A stretch of 44,074 bases of DNA. Source: an uncultured Flavobacteriales bacterium. GTDB taxonomy: Bacteria > Bacteroidota > Bacteroidia > Flavobacteriales_D > CAJJDF01. Under the pieces are notes generated by a model, which saw only the letters and a list, made by a program, of their open reading frames with translations, was not told where the DNA came from and made no database searches. The stretch is taken from assembly GCA_905182785.1 (NCBI GenBank), contig CAJJDF010000019.1, positions 1 to 44,074 on the forward strand, written 5' to 3'. Position 1 is the first letter of the stretch. Each line of letters opens with the position of its first letter. Shown here one piece after another: positions 16,428-24,130 of this stretch. Position numbers and translations under genes: made by a program.

Positions 16428-16515
16428 GGAGAGATGCCTGAGTGGCCGAAAGGACTTGTTTGCTAAATAAGCGTACCCCAAAAGGGTACCCAGGGTTCGA
16501 ATCCCTGTCTCTCCG
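16428..16515 (+). tRNA. tRNA-Ser (GCU)
   Basis: This 88-base class II tRNA has the acceptor stem GGAGAGA facing TCTCTCC with discriminator G. It has the serine-type D-arm (TGCCTGAGTGGCCGAAAGG), an anticodon loop TTGCTAA with GCT at 16462-16464, and a long variable arm (GTACCCC facing GGGTAC). The T-arm contains GGTTCGAATCC. It reads AGC and AGU serine codons. Its own promoter and terminator flank it. Confidence 0.96.
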
Positions 16516-16522
16516 CAAAAAG

Positions 16523-16558
16523 AAAAACCCATTAACGTAAGTTGATGGGTTTTTTTTG
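16523..16558 (+). terminator. Terminator of tRNA-Ser
   Basis: AAAACCCAT and AAC face GTT and ATGGGTTTT around a GTAA loop, with one mismatch, followed by a run of T. It begins 8 bases after the tRNA end. Confidence 0.82.
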
Positions 16559-16616
16559 GTTTAAGACTATTTATTAGTGAGAATTCTATTTTTTTTTGAG
16601 ATAAAAAATAAAGCAC

Positions 16617-16645
16617 AAAAAAAGCCCGAAGCAAATGTCTGGGCT
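16617..16645 (-). terminator. Terminator of the minus-strand genes at 16869-17669
   Basis: On the minus strand AGCCC (16641-16645) faces GGGCT (16623-16627) and is followed by seven T. The stem is short (5 pairs plus 2 after a mismatch) but the U-tract is good. It lies about 225 bases past the S4-protein stop, so the transcript would have a long 3-prime tail. Confidence 0.55.
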
Positions 16646-16695
16646 AATCTTATTTTTTATGAAATTATTAAGGTGTCTTTTTTAAAAATAGCTAA

Positions 16696-16872
16696 AACAA
16701 GGCGAATGTTAATGTTAGTTCGAAATCAGAAGGAGGAATAGGTTGTATAGATGATTCCGATTACTTTGATTTAAATTATATTCAACTTTATTTTATATCA
16801 GATTCTTCCCAAGAGCATATAAAGTTCTGGAAATTTTTAGAAGTTGAATTAAGTAAAATTCAACAAAGTTAA
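16696..16872 (+). pseudogene. Possible gene remnant, C-terminal fragment
   Basis: This stretch lies in a 353-base gap between tRNA-Ser and the S4-protein gene. One plus-strand frame stays open for 58 codons without an ATG and ends at TAA 16870-16872. The translation has protein-like composition, for example CIDDSDYFDLNYIQLYF and EHIKFWKFLEVELSKIQQ. An in-frame TAA just upstream (16693) blocks extension. It looks like the tail of a lost gene rather than random A+T-rich sequence. The family is unknown, and chance is a real alternative. Confidence 0.3.
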
Positions 16873-17081
16873 ACGACCTTAATAAAGTTCCCTTCAAATA
16901 CCACTTCATCTCCAGGGCGCACTTTTAGTCGCATTCGGTAGTCAACTTCACCATTGTAGTAAACCAATCCATCTAGTACGCATTCTTTGGCTTCTCCGCC
17001 ACTTCCTACAAATGACATTGCTTTCAATAATTGAATCATGTGAATGTATTCGCCAGTAATTTTAAATTCGTGTTCTTTCAA
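16869..17081 (-). CDS. S4-domain RNA-binding protein (YbcJ-like)
   Basis: This 70-residue protein is a single S4 domain. FKITGEYIHMIQLLKAMSFVGSGGEAK gives the two helices and glycine turn, and VLDGLVYYNGEVDYRMRLKVRPGDEVVFEG the strands. Length and order match E. coli YbcJ, a small RNA-binding protein thought to act on structured RNA. The exact target is not known. It lies 15 bases after the membrane-anchored protein gene on the same strand, probably in one transcript that ends at 16617. Confidence 0.88.
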   Translation of the reverse strand: MKEHEFKITGEYIHMIQLLKAMSFVGSGGEAKECVLDGLVYYNGEVDYRMRLKVRPGDEVVFEGNFIKVV

Positions 17082-17096
17082 AAGGGGAGTTTTTTA

Positions 17097-17669
17097 TTAT
17101 TTTATTACTTGCTTAATTTCAGCTTTCAAATAATCCAAAGCAATCTGCGATGGAGATTTGGGTAGCATCATCATTTTTTCGAAAATAGCACGAGTTAAGT
17201 CGTTACTGTTTCCATTTGTATCCAATGAATTTGCGGCAAGATTTAGGATGTTTATCGTTTCCTCTTTAGCTTGTTTTGTAAGGTTCCAAGCATTATCCGA
17301 GATGTAAATTTGTTGCGAGACATTGTTTTCGTATTCTTCTCTAATGTTGTTAAGCAAAACGCCATGAAGCTGCTGAGCTGTCATGTCATTTGTTTTACTT
17401 CTCATTACCAAGTTACTGGGTTCAATGCGTTCCATGAATAAGACAATTCTCTCGTAGGCTTGTAGTTGAAGAGGGAATAGGTGTTTTTGCTTTTCGTCTA
17501 CTCCTTGTTTTACAGACTGAGGTTTGTAAGGCTCAATTGTGGGTGGAGTGGGAGCAGTTTTTTTATTGTTTACTATCGACTTGAAAACTAAGTACAAAAG
17601 TAAAGAAGTTACAATGACAAAAAATATCATTATTCCAAACAACATAAAATCTGCGCTAAATAATTTCAT
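17097..17669 (-). CDS. Membrane-anchored Bacteroidota protein (DUF7935-like), function unknown
   Basis: The 190-residue protein has one N-terminal helix (about 8-31, FMLFGIMIFFVIVTSLLLYLVF), a proline-rich linker (APTPPTIEPYKP) and a helical soluble domain. That domain contains LQAYERIVLFMERIEPSNLVMR (about 68-89), a block I associate with a conserved Flavobacteriia family filed as DUF7935. The helix is followed by KSIVNNKK, so the soluble part is probably cytoplasmic. Co-transcription with the S4 protein suggests, weakly, an RNA- or ribosome-related role. The 213 bases upstream hold no recognisable element beyond A+T-rich DNA. Confidence 0.75.
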   Translation of the reverse strand: MKLFSADFMLFGIMIFFVIVTSLLLYLVFKSIVNNKKTAPTPPTIEPYKPQSVKQGVDEKQKHLFPLQLQAYERIVLFMERIEPSNLVMRSKTNDMTAQQLHGVLLNNIREEYENNVSQQIYISDNAWNLTKQAKEETINILNLAANSLDTNGNSNDLTRAIFEKMMMLPKSPSQIALDYLKAEIKQVIK

Positions 17670-17861
17670 AAAAGTTTAATTTTTATAGTGTTGATTTTAA
17701 GAATTCTATTTTCTTTCTTAATCTTGAAATTTCAGAATAATATTAAAAACTTAGAACAATATTTTAATGCGTAAAGCTACATAAAATTTTACATAAAGAA
17801 ATAGCGAGTGAGTCATTAGAAAACAAATTGCATTACAAATATTTGATTTAAAGAACGAAAA

Positions 17862-17886
17862 ATAACCAATAATTGATTGGGTTTAT
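17862..17886 (-). terminator. Weak terminator-like hairpin at the end of the YD-repeat gene
   Basis: On the minus strand AACCCAAT faces ATTGGTT (one bulged C) and is followed by ATTTTT. The hairpin begins over the stop codon of the upstream gene. It is A+T-rich and short, so this is only a suggestion. Confidence 0.3.
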
Positions 17887-18887
17887 TCATAATACTCAAT
17901 CGTTCTTTTCACAACATTAAAGGGTTTTTCCGTATTCCAAGAGGCCGATTTTTGAGTCCAATTCCCTTCGGAATCATACTTATATTTATTCGTCTCTGAA
18001 TTTATTTCTCCCTTATAATTAGTTTCAATCATTTCAATCTGATTATTCTTAGTGTCGTATTTATAGATCTTGTTTATTTCATCCATATAGGGATAAATAA
18101 GGTGAGTCATTTTAACTTTATTACCTGCATCATTATATTGATAGGCTTCTTTATAACTTAATTCCCCATTCCAATCATAATAAATAATCTCAATCAGATT
18201 ATCCTTGTTGTTGTATTTCAATTGATACTTTCTCCCCCTGCCATATGAGACTACTTCTATGCGATTACCTTTGTCGTCTTTTTTAAGTGAGTCACTTTGT
18301 TTTATTCTACCGTCAGAATAAAATGAAACGATTCCAATCTTATTATTCTCATCATCATAGTTGTAAATCGTAGCATCATAGGTAATACTATCCGATCTAT
18401 AGCTAATTTTTTCAATTAAACTCTGGTCATTGTATTGATAAGTCAAAGTATGATTTATACCTTCGGCAAGGTCATTGATAACCCCTTTCACCTTATTGCC
18501 TTTATTGTCGTATTGATAGGTTTTTTTACTGTATCCGTAACCATAAGGGTTAGGATGTCTTATGTATTCAATCAAATTGTTTTCAGTATCGTATTTATAG
18601 GACTCCTGAAGCCTGCCTTGTCCGTCTTCGTATTTAACAGATTCAGTTAAATACCCCATATTGTTGTATTTATAGGACTCTACAGGAATAGAATTTTCAA
18701 TATAATCATCATCTCCTTCAATGTATTGTGCATTTTCTGGATTAATAATTTCTACTGATTTTATTTTTCCTTTTAGGTTGCCTATTTGTAAATCATTTTT
18801 AATTGAATCACTTCCTGATGTAGTATTTTTCCCACAATTATTTACCTGACTACAAGCTATGTAAAGTATAATAAATGGAACTTTCAT
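17883..18887 (-). CDS. YD-repeat-like putative lipoprotein
   Basis: The 334-residue protein has a short hydrophobic N-terminus (MKVPFIILYIACSQ) with a possible lipobox cysteine at 12. About nine imperfect repeats of roughly 25 residues follow, with the pattern Y-x-Y-[DN]-x-x-[GN]-N-x-[IV]-E, for example YKYDTENNLIEYI, YQYDNKGNKVKG and YKYDTKNNQIEMI. This is the YD repeat of Rhs-type beta-cage proteins. Here the repeat forms the whole protein, with no RhsA core, toxin tip or immunity gene. Such stand-alone secreted YD proteins are frequent in Bacteroidota and their function is unknown. In-frame stops just upstream fix the start. It is probably tethered to a membrane facing the periplasm or outside. 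Confidence 0.72.
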   Translation of the reverse strand: MKVPFIILYIACSQVNNCGKNTTSGSDSIKNDLQIGNLKGKIKSVEIINPENAQYIEGDDDYIENSIPVESYKYNNMGYLTESVKYEDGQGRLQESYKYDTENNLIEYIRHPNPYGYGYSKKTYQYDNKGNKVKGVINDLAEGINHTLTYQYNDQSLIEKISYRSDSITYDATIYNYDDENNKIGIVSFYSDGRIKQSDSLKKDDKGNRIEVVSYGRGRKYQLKYNNKDNLIEIIYYDWNGELSYKEAYQYNDAGNKVKMTHLIYPYMDEINKIYKYDTKNNQIEMIETNYKGEINSETNKYKYDSEGNWTQKSASWNTEKPFNVVKRTIEYYE

Positions 18888-18936
18888 AATTTGTAGTTAT
18901 TAATGATTTATAAAATAGACAGCTAAGCTATTGACT

Positions 18937-20781
18937 TTATTCTACTGTAACAGATTTAGCCAAATTTCTTGGTTGATCTACGTCACACTCCCTCATTACC
19001 GCCATGTGATAACTTAAGAGTTGGAAAGGAATTGTAGCCAATATAGGTGTAAATTGTTCTTCTGTGTGAGGGATTTCGATTACGTGATCCGCAATAGCTT
19101 TCACGTCTACATCTCCTTCTGTTACAACTGCAATAATCTTCCCTTTTCTCGCTTTCACTTCTTGGATATTGCTTACTACTTTTTCGTAAGAAGGTCCTTT
19201 TGTAGCTACTACAAATACAGGCATTTCTTCGTCAATTAGTGCAATTGGTCCGTGTTTCATTTCTGCAGCTGGATATCCTTCTGCGTGTATGTAAGAAATT
19301 TCTTTTAGTTTCAATGCTCCTTCTAATGCAACTGGGAAACTATATCCTCTTCCAAGGTAAAGTGCATTGGTTACATCTTTGTAAATCGCAGCAATTTTCT
19401 TGCAAGTGTCATCCGATTTCAAAACTTCAGCTACTTTGTCTGGAATAGATTCCAATTCAAAAAGTAATCTATTTAATTTCGATTTTTCTAAGGTTCCTTT
19501 CTTTTGAGCCAAGCTCAAAGCTAACAAGGAAAGCACAGTTACTTGTGCAGTAAATGCTTTGGTCGAAGCAACCCCAATTTCTGGTCCTGCATGCGTGTAT
19601 GAACCTGCATGCGTTTCTCTAGAGATTGTAGAGCCTACTACGTTACAAATTCCAAGGATGGTTGCACCTTTAGATTTTGCCAATTTTATTGCAGCCAAAG
19701 TATCTGCTGTTTCTCCCGATTGAGAAATTGCTAGTACAATGTCATTTTCATTTATTATTGGATTTCTATACCTAAATTCCGAAGCATACTCTACTTCTAC
19801 AGGAATTCTTGCTAGGTCTTCTATCAAATATTCCCCTACTAATCCTGCGTGCCAAGAGGTTCCGCAAGCTATAATTACTATTCTGTTAGCATTTACTATT
19901 TTAGTAGCATATTCTTCAATCCCACCAAGTGATACAAAACTCTTTTGAGCATCAATTCTTCCTCTCATACAATCGAGGATAGTTTTTGGTTGCTCAAATA
20001 TTTCTTTTAGCATAAAGTGAGGATAACCTCCCTTTTCCAAAACATCCAATTTCATTTGTAATTCTTGAATGGCTGGAGAAATATCTTGGTTGTTCAATTT
20101 CTTGATTTTCAATCCCTCTTTTTTGCTAATTATTGCAATTTCTTCGTCTTCTAAATACACTACATTTTTTGTATATTCTATAATCGGTGTAGCATCCGAT
20201 CCTACATAGAAATCATTGTCTCCAATTCCTATTACAAGCGGACTACTTTTTTTAGCTAAGACCAATTCGTCTGGATTGTTTTTATCCATCACTACAATTG
20301 CATAAGCTCCTACAACTTCAGTTAAGGATAATCTTACGGCTTCAAAAAGACTTACGTTTTCTTGTTTTTTCACTTCTTCTATAAGGTGAATAAGAACTTC
20401 AGTATCGGTTTCACTTAAGAATACGTGACCTCTTTTTTCAAGCTCTTTTTTCAAACTTACATAGTTCTCAATAATTCCATTGTGAATAAGAACAAGGTTT
20501 CCATCTCCAGATGCATGCGGATGTGCATTTACATCATTGGCTGGCCCATGAGTTGCCCATCTTGTGTGGCCAATCCCAATAGTCCCTTCGGTACTTCGGT
20601 CTCCAATAAATTCTTCGAGATTCGCAACTTTGCCCTTTCTCTTATAAAATTTTAAATCTTTCTCTTGTCCAGATATAGCAATTCCAGAGCTATCATAGCC
20701 TCTGTATTCTAATCTTTTTAATCCTTTGATAAGGATGTCGTAGGCTTGTTTTTCACCTACATAACCTACAATTCCACACAT
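18937..20781 (-). CDS. glmS: GlmS, glutamine-fructose-6-phosphate aminotransferase (isomerizing)
   Basis: This 614-residue cytoplasmic enzyme makes glucosamine 6-phosphate, the entry step to peptidoglycan and LPS amino sugars. The N-terminal Ntn amidotransferase domain starts MCGIVGYVG with nucleophile Cys2 and contains HTRWATHG. Two SIS domains follow (about 290-430 with CGTSWHAG and SQSGETADT, and about 460-600 with EGALKLKEISY). The ending PRNLAKSVTVE is the classical GlmS C-terminus. It is the third gene after the glycogen-synthase-like and DUF4270 genes, with only 11 bases from the latter. I see no glmS ribozyme upstream; the gap is too small. Confidence 0.97.
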   Translation of the reverse strand: MCGIVGYVGEKQAYDILIKGLKRLEYRGYDSSGIAISGQEKDLKFYKRKGKVANLEEFIGDRSTEGTIGIGHTRWATHGPANDVNAHPHASGDGNLVLIHNGIIENYVSLKKELEKRGHVFLSETDTEVLIHLIEEVKKQENVSLFEAVRLSLTEVVGAYAIVVMDKNNPDELVLAKKSSPLVIGIGDNDFYVGSDATPIIEYTKNVVYLEDEEIAIISKKEGLKIKKLNNQDISPAIQELQMKLDVLEKGGYPHFMLKEIFEQPKTILDCMRGRIDAQKSFVSLGGIEEYATKIVNANRIVIIACGTSWHAGLVGEYLIEDLARIPVEVEYASEFRYRNPIINENDIVLAISQSGETADTLAAIKLAKSKGATILGICNVVGSTISRETHAGSYTHAGPEIGVASTKAFTAQVTVLSLLALSLAQKKGTLEKSKLNRLLFELESIPDKVAEVLKSDDTCKKIAAIYKDVTNALYLGRGYSFPVALEGALKLKEISYIHAEGYPAAEMKHGPIALIDEEMPVFVVATKGPSYEKVVSNIQEVKARKGKIIAVVTEGDVDVKAIADHVIEIPHTEEQFTPILATIPFQLLSYHMAVMRECDVDQPRNLAKSVTVE

Positions 20782-20792
20782 AGTTTATGACT

Positions 20793-22130
20793 TTAATACT
20801 TAGTATAAGTAATGGTTAATTTTGGTTTATTCATCACAGAATTGTGACCAAAAAATACGGCTCTGTTTGGTGTAACCATAGAGGAAACAGTTTCGAGAGT
20901 TAAGTTATTATTTGGAAATTTTCCGTTCAAAATATTGTTTATGTATCTTGTAATTACAAATTCGTATTGGCTATCGTCTTCGTTCCATTCTCCTCCAACA
21001 TTTGCTAATCCAGCTGTTCCAGCAAACATAGTTTGGTCTGGAATTAAAAACTTATTCCCCTCTTCATTTCTTATAACAAGTAACTGAGGATTTGGCTCAA
21101 AAGAACTTCCAGTTGTAAAGTCTACTGGCATAGTTAATACTGCTTTGTTTATAATTATCCCAGAATCTCTTAATCTAAGGATGTCATCAAAGTTCACTTC
21201 AGTTTTTACTCCCTGTAGTCCTTGAATATACACTTCGTTTTGGCCCAAAGTGGAGTCAGAAATCTGAGCATCTACTTGTGTTCCAGTGTAATCATGTTTG
21301 TTTAGGTTTACTCTTGAAGCATAAGTGTTTATCAATAAATCAAATGATGTTGTGTCTTTTGTTGCAGTATCTCTATAGTATAAAGTTACTTTAGAATTGA
21401 CTGATAAAAGGTCAAAAAGTAAAATAGCACCTTCTCCTGTAGCTTGTCCAGGATTATTCGCTTTCACCTCTATTCCCTTCATAAATTGCGCAAAACTTTC
21501 GTTATCCGATAAGGTAGAATTTCCACTTTCGTTAAGGATAGATTGTCCAAAACTGTTATCTAATTTAATTCTTAGTTGTGCAGGAAGTGTATCTCCATTA
21601 GCGTAAACTGTTGAGCTAGGGTCGGGTATTTGTGTTTGTGTTCCAGCTTTAACTAAGTCTGTTCCTAAATTAGTAAAACTCTTCCCGTTATAATAAGCAG
21701 AGTCAATTTCTATGTCTTGTCCTACTTGGAATACTTCAAAAGTTTGTGCATCCAGACTTCCGTAATGATCTTTGTATTCCAATGATAAAACTACCGAGTC
21801 AAGAACAATATTAGTTAGTGGTCCAGCTCCAGAAAAGTTAACATTGTCAACAGGGAGTCTTAATTGTGTAAAAAAACTTGAATTTGTTTTCCCCATAACC
21901 ATGTCGTTCATACTTCCAAGAGTAGAAATTGAGATTTCATCTGCTCTTAAAGAATCAGCTAAAGTAGTATAGGTTTGGATAGTGAAATTGTCTATTTTGG
22001 AAACATTAATGTCTTCGTTTTGAATTTCTGTTCCAATAAAGTTTTCGTCTTTTTTACAATTAAGTATTAAAGCAAATAAGGAAAGCCATATGGCTTTCCT
22101 TATTATATGAGTTGATGAAGTTATATTCAT
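20793..22130 (-). CDS. DUF4270 family lipoprotein
   Basis: The 445-residue protein has a signal peptide with lipobox (AIWLSLFALILNC, Cys at 25). It then follows the Bacteroidota DUF4270 pattern: DNFTIQTYTTLADSL near the start of the mature protein, long beta-rich segments, and a C-terminus with NNILNGKFPNN, APNRAV-like PNRAVFFG and PKLTITYTKY. The family is of unknown function and is typically found beside the truncated glycogen-synthase-like gene, as here (21-base gap). A perfect 30-base palindrome covers codons 10-19. It is an exported lipoprotein, probably in the outer membrane or on the surface. Confidence 0.88.
   Translation of the reverse strand: MNITSSTHIIRKAIWLSLFALILNCKKDENFIGTEIQNEDINVSKIDNFTIQTYTTLADSLRADEISISTLGSMNDMVMGKTNSSFFTQLRLPVDNVNFSGAGPLTNIVLDSVVLSLEYKDHYGSLDAQTFEVFQVGQDIEIDSAYYNGKSFTNLGTDLVKAGTQTQIPDPSSTVYANGDTLPAQLRIKLDNSFGQSILNESGNSTLSDNESFAQFMKGIEVKANNPGQATGEGAILLFDLLSVNSKVTLYYRDTATKDTTSFDLLINTYASRVNLNKHDYTGTQVDAQISDSTLGQNEVYIQGLQGVKTEVNFDDILRLRDSGIIINKAVLTMPVDFTTGSSFEPNPQLLVIRNEEGNKFLIPDQTMFAGTAGLANVGGEWNEDDSQYEFVITRYINNILNGKFPNNNLTLETVSSMVTPNRAVFFGHNSVMNKPKLTITYTKY
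22075..22104 (-). promoter_or_regulatory. Perfect 30-base palindrome inside the DUF4270 signal-peptide codons
   Basis: The half-site AATAAGGAAAGCCAT is followed directly by its exact reverse complement, and symmetry stops at 22074/22105. In the mRNA it covers nucleotides 27-56 of the DUF4270 reading frame and can form a stem of up to 13-14 pairs. It is not followed by a long U-run, so a translation-controlling or attenuating hairpin, or a DNA-binding site, is more likely than an ordinary terminator. Confidence 0.5.
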
Positions 22131-22151
22131 TCTTAGGTATTCATTTTAAAT

Positions 22152-22985
22152 TTATTCAGCTAATTTAGCTTCTTTTCCCATGATTTGATCATAAAACGTA
22201 GAGCAATTATCGAAGTGTTCGTCTTCTTTAACAAACTTTAACGTATCAGCCTTAGAATCATTAGCATAATCAATAATTTCCTTGTCGATATTATCAGAAA
22301 ACAAGACAACACCATCCGAATGATCAATCGCAGTTTTTGTTAAACTAGCGTAAGATAAATCATTTTTGAAATGATTGAAATAAGAATCTTCTACTCCGTC
22401 AAATTTCAAAATATCTAACGTGTTTTTATCTAATTCTCCTGTGAATGAATCTTCATAAATTGAGCTTATGACTTTCGTATTAGCATAATGGGGATCATCT
22501 TTAAAATATGTTTTCAAGTACATTGGAAGTAATGCAGTCAACCAACCGTGGCAGTGAATTACATCAGGAATCCATCCTAGTTTCTTTACAGTCTCTAAAG
22601 TTCCTCTAATAAAGAAGACAGATCTTTGTGTGTTATCGTCAAAATATTTTCCTTTTTCATCTTTTACAATAGCCTTTCTTTTAAAAAACTCTTGGTTATC
22701 GATAAAATAAACTTGCATTTTTGCAGAAGGAATAGAAGCGACTTTTATAATTAATGGATGATCTACATCATTGATAATCATGTTCATTCCTGATAAACGA
22801 ATTACTTCATGTAGTTGATTTCTTCTTTCGTTTACTAGGCCATATCTTGGCATAAAAACTCTAATCTCTTTCCCACTTTCTTGCGTTTTTTGCGCTAATG
22901 TTTTTACATTTGAAGATATCTCAGAAGCTTTCAAAAAAGGTGTAACCTCTTGTGAGATATATAAAATTCTTTTTTTACTACTCAT
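22152..22985 (-). CDS. Glycogen/starch-synthase-like protein, catalytic N-domain only
   Basis: The 277-residue protein corresponds only to the N-terminal GT5 domain: ISQEVTPFLKASEISSNVKTLA (10-31) in place of the family's KTGGLADV-type loop, MPRYGLV (44-50) and PDVIHCHGWLTALLP (about 140-154). Glycogen synthases have about 470 residues and need the C-terminal GT-B half for ADP-glucose binding and catalysis. That half is absent without sign of frameshift. The substrate-loop glycines are also changed (KASEIS). This short form is widespread in Bacteroidota next to panC, so it is a stable family rather than a decayed gene. A glycosyltransferase activity is doubtful; the role is unknown. It leads the operon with DUF4270 and glmS. 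Confidence 0.82.
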   Translation of the reverse strand: MSSKKRILYISQEVTPFLKASEISSNVKTLAQKTQESGKEIRVFMPRYGLVNERRNQLHEVIRLSGMNMIINDVDHPLIIKVASIPSAKMQVYFIDNQEFFKRKAIVKDEKGKYFDDNTQRSVFFIRGTLETVKKLGWIPDVIHCHGWLTALLPMYLKTYFKDDPHYANTKVISSIYEDSFTGELDKNTLDILKFDGVEDSYFNHFKNDLSYASLTKTAIDHSDGVVLFSDNIDKEIIDYANDSKADTLKFVKEDEHFDNCSTFYDQIMGKEAKLAE

Positions 22986-23027
22986 ATATTTAAACTATGA
23001 TTTTTGATTGATTAAAGTTAATCTTGA

Positions 23028-23058
23028 CAAAAGTACGAAAAATTACCATAAATATCAA
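23028..23058 (-). promoter_or_regulatory. Promoter of the glycogen-synthase-like/DUF4270/glmS operon
   Basis: On the minus strand TACTTTTG (complement of 23028-23035) matches TAnnTTTG exactly and a TTG (complement of 23056-23058) lies 20 bases upstream. The start would fall about 35 bases before the ATG at 22985. Confidence 0.6.
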
Positions 23059-23100
23059 TATTTTCAGTTAGTTTAGCTCAACAAATTATTAGTTTTATCA

Positions 23101-23937
23101 ATGAAAGTAACCAATTTTAAAAAAGAATTAACTTCTCTTATTGAAGAGAAAAAGAATAAAGGAAAAACTGTAGGTTTTGTCCCTACCATGGGTGCTTTGC
23201 ATAATGGGCATCTTTCATTGATAAAAAAAGCAAGTGAAGAATGTGATATTGTGGTGTGTAGTATTTTTGTAAACCCAACCCAATTTAATGTATCCAGTGA
23301 CTTAGATAAATACCCAAGAACACTTGAGGCAGATAAAAAATTGATTGAGGATTATTGCGATATTTTATTCTTCCCAGAATCTCCAGAAGAGGTGTATGGA
23401 GCTAAAATGGAAATGATTGAATTTGATTTTGAAGGGTTAGAAAATGAACTGGAAGGAGAATTTAGACCTGGTCATTTTCAGGGAATGGCAAATGTTGTAG
23501 CTAAATTTTTGACTATCGTAAACTCTGATAAAGCTTATTTTGGATTAAAGGATTTTCAACAATATAAGATTGTATGTAAGCTGGTAGAGTTAATAAAGCT
23601 GGACACAGAGATTGTGGGCTGTGCAATTATTAGAGAGGAGAATGGATTGGCAAGAAGTTCACGAAACGAGTTGTTAACTAAAGAAGGAAGAGAAGCAGCT
23701 TCGGTAATAAGTTATGCAATGAATTACATCTTAAAATACCATTCCTGTTTTACGGTAATTGAAATTCAGAAAAAAGCTAAAGCAATGATTAGTGGAATTA
23801 TTGAGGTGGAATACTTAGAAATAAGAGATTCAAATTCGTTATTGAATTTTGAGAATTGGGAAGATAGCAAAGAGGTATTTGTTTCGTTTGCTGGTCATAT
23901 TGATGGAGTGAGATTAATTGATAATGTGAGATTTTAA
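23101..23937 (+). CDS. panC: PanC, pantothenate synthetase
   Basis: This 278-residue cytoplasmic ligase joins pantoate and beta-alanine with ATP. It shows PTMGALHNGHLSLI with the HxGH nucleotide motif (H34, H37), SIFVNPTQF (about 55-63), FRPGHFQGM, FGLKDFQQY and the KMSKS-like LARSSRNELL. Full length for the family. It is divergent from the glycogen-synthase-like operon, an arrangement conserved in Bacteroidota. A 53-residue zinc-knuckle protein is translationally coupled downstream. PanD, often the next gene in relatives, is instead near 43 kb here. Confidence 0.96.
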   Translation: MKVTNFKKELTSLIEEKKNKGKTVGFVPTMGALHNGHLSLIKKASEECDIVVCSIFVNPTQFNVSSDLDKYPRTLEADKKLIEDYCDILFFPESPEEVYGAKMEMIEFDFEGLENELEGEFRPGHFQGMANVVAKFLTIVNSDKAYFGLKDFQQYKIVCKLVELIKLDTEIVGCAIIREENGLARSSRNELLTKEGREAASVISYAMNYILKYHSCFTVIEIQKKAKAMISGIIEVEYLEIRDSNSLLNFENWEDSKEVFVSFAGHIDGVRLIDNVRF

Positions 23938-24098
23938 TGGTGGAAAAATTAAAAATCGATTGCACTAATTGTAATTCTGACAATGTGATTAGAGGTAAAC
24001 AACCTGGAGTTGCAATGATCCTTTCTTTGGTGTTGTTTTTTGTACCTATTCCATTTTTTTGCAAAGGATATTTTTGTTTTGAATGGAAAAATGAATAG
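23937..24098 (+). CDS. Small zinc-knuckle membrane protein coupled to panC
   Basis: The ATG shares its A with the panC stop (TAATG), giving a 53-residue protein. C9 and C12 form a CxxC knuckle (CTNC), followed by N-S-x-N-V-I-x-G-K typical of zinc-ribbon N-halves. Residues 25-41 are a hydrophobic helix with two prolines, and C42 and C47 come straight after it. The layout is a zinc ribbon split by a hydrophobic segment, loosely like LITAF-type domains. The second knuckle is irregular (CKGYFC then FEW rather than FxC), so metal binding may be incomplete. It could be an accessory to panC or merely coupled. No established function is known to me. Confidence 0.65.
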   Translation: MVEKLKIDCTNCNSDNVIRGKQPGVAMILSLVLFFVPIPFFCKGYFCFEWKNE

Positions 24099-24130
24099 AA
24101 AATAAAAAAATAACAGAATGAATTTAATTA

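Noticed and set aside
16362-16634. 90-codon minus-strand reading frame
   Set aside because: It is antisense to tRNA-Ser, its promoter and terminator, and has no protein-like features of its own.
22152-22985. Full glycogen synthase GlgA
   Set aside because: The C-terminal GT-B half is absent and no continuation is found in any frame downstream; the DUF4270 gene starts 21 bases later.
23798-24064. 88-codon minus-strand reading frame over the end of panC
   Set aside because: It is a mirror of panC and the coupled 53-residue gene, which have better start context and recognisable motifs.
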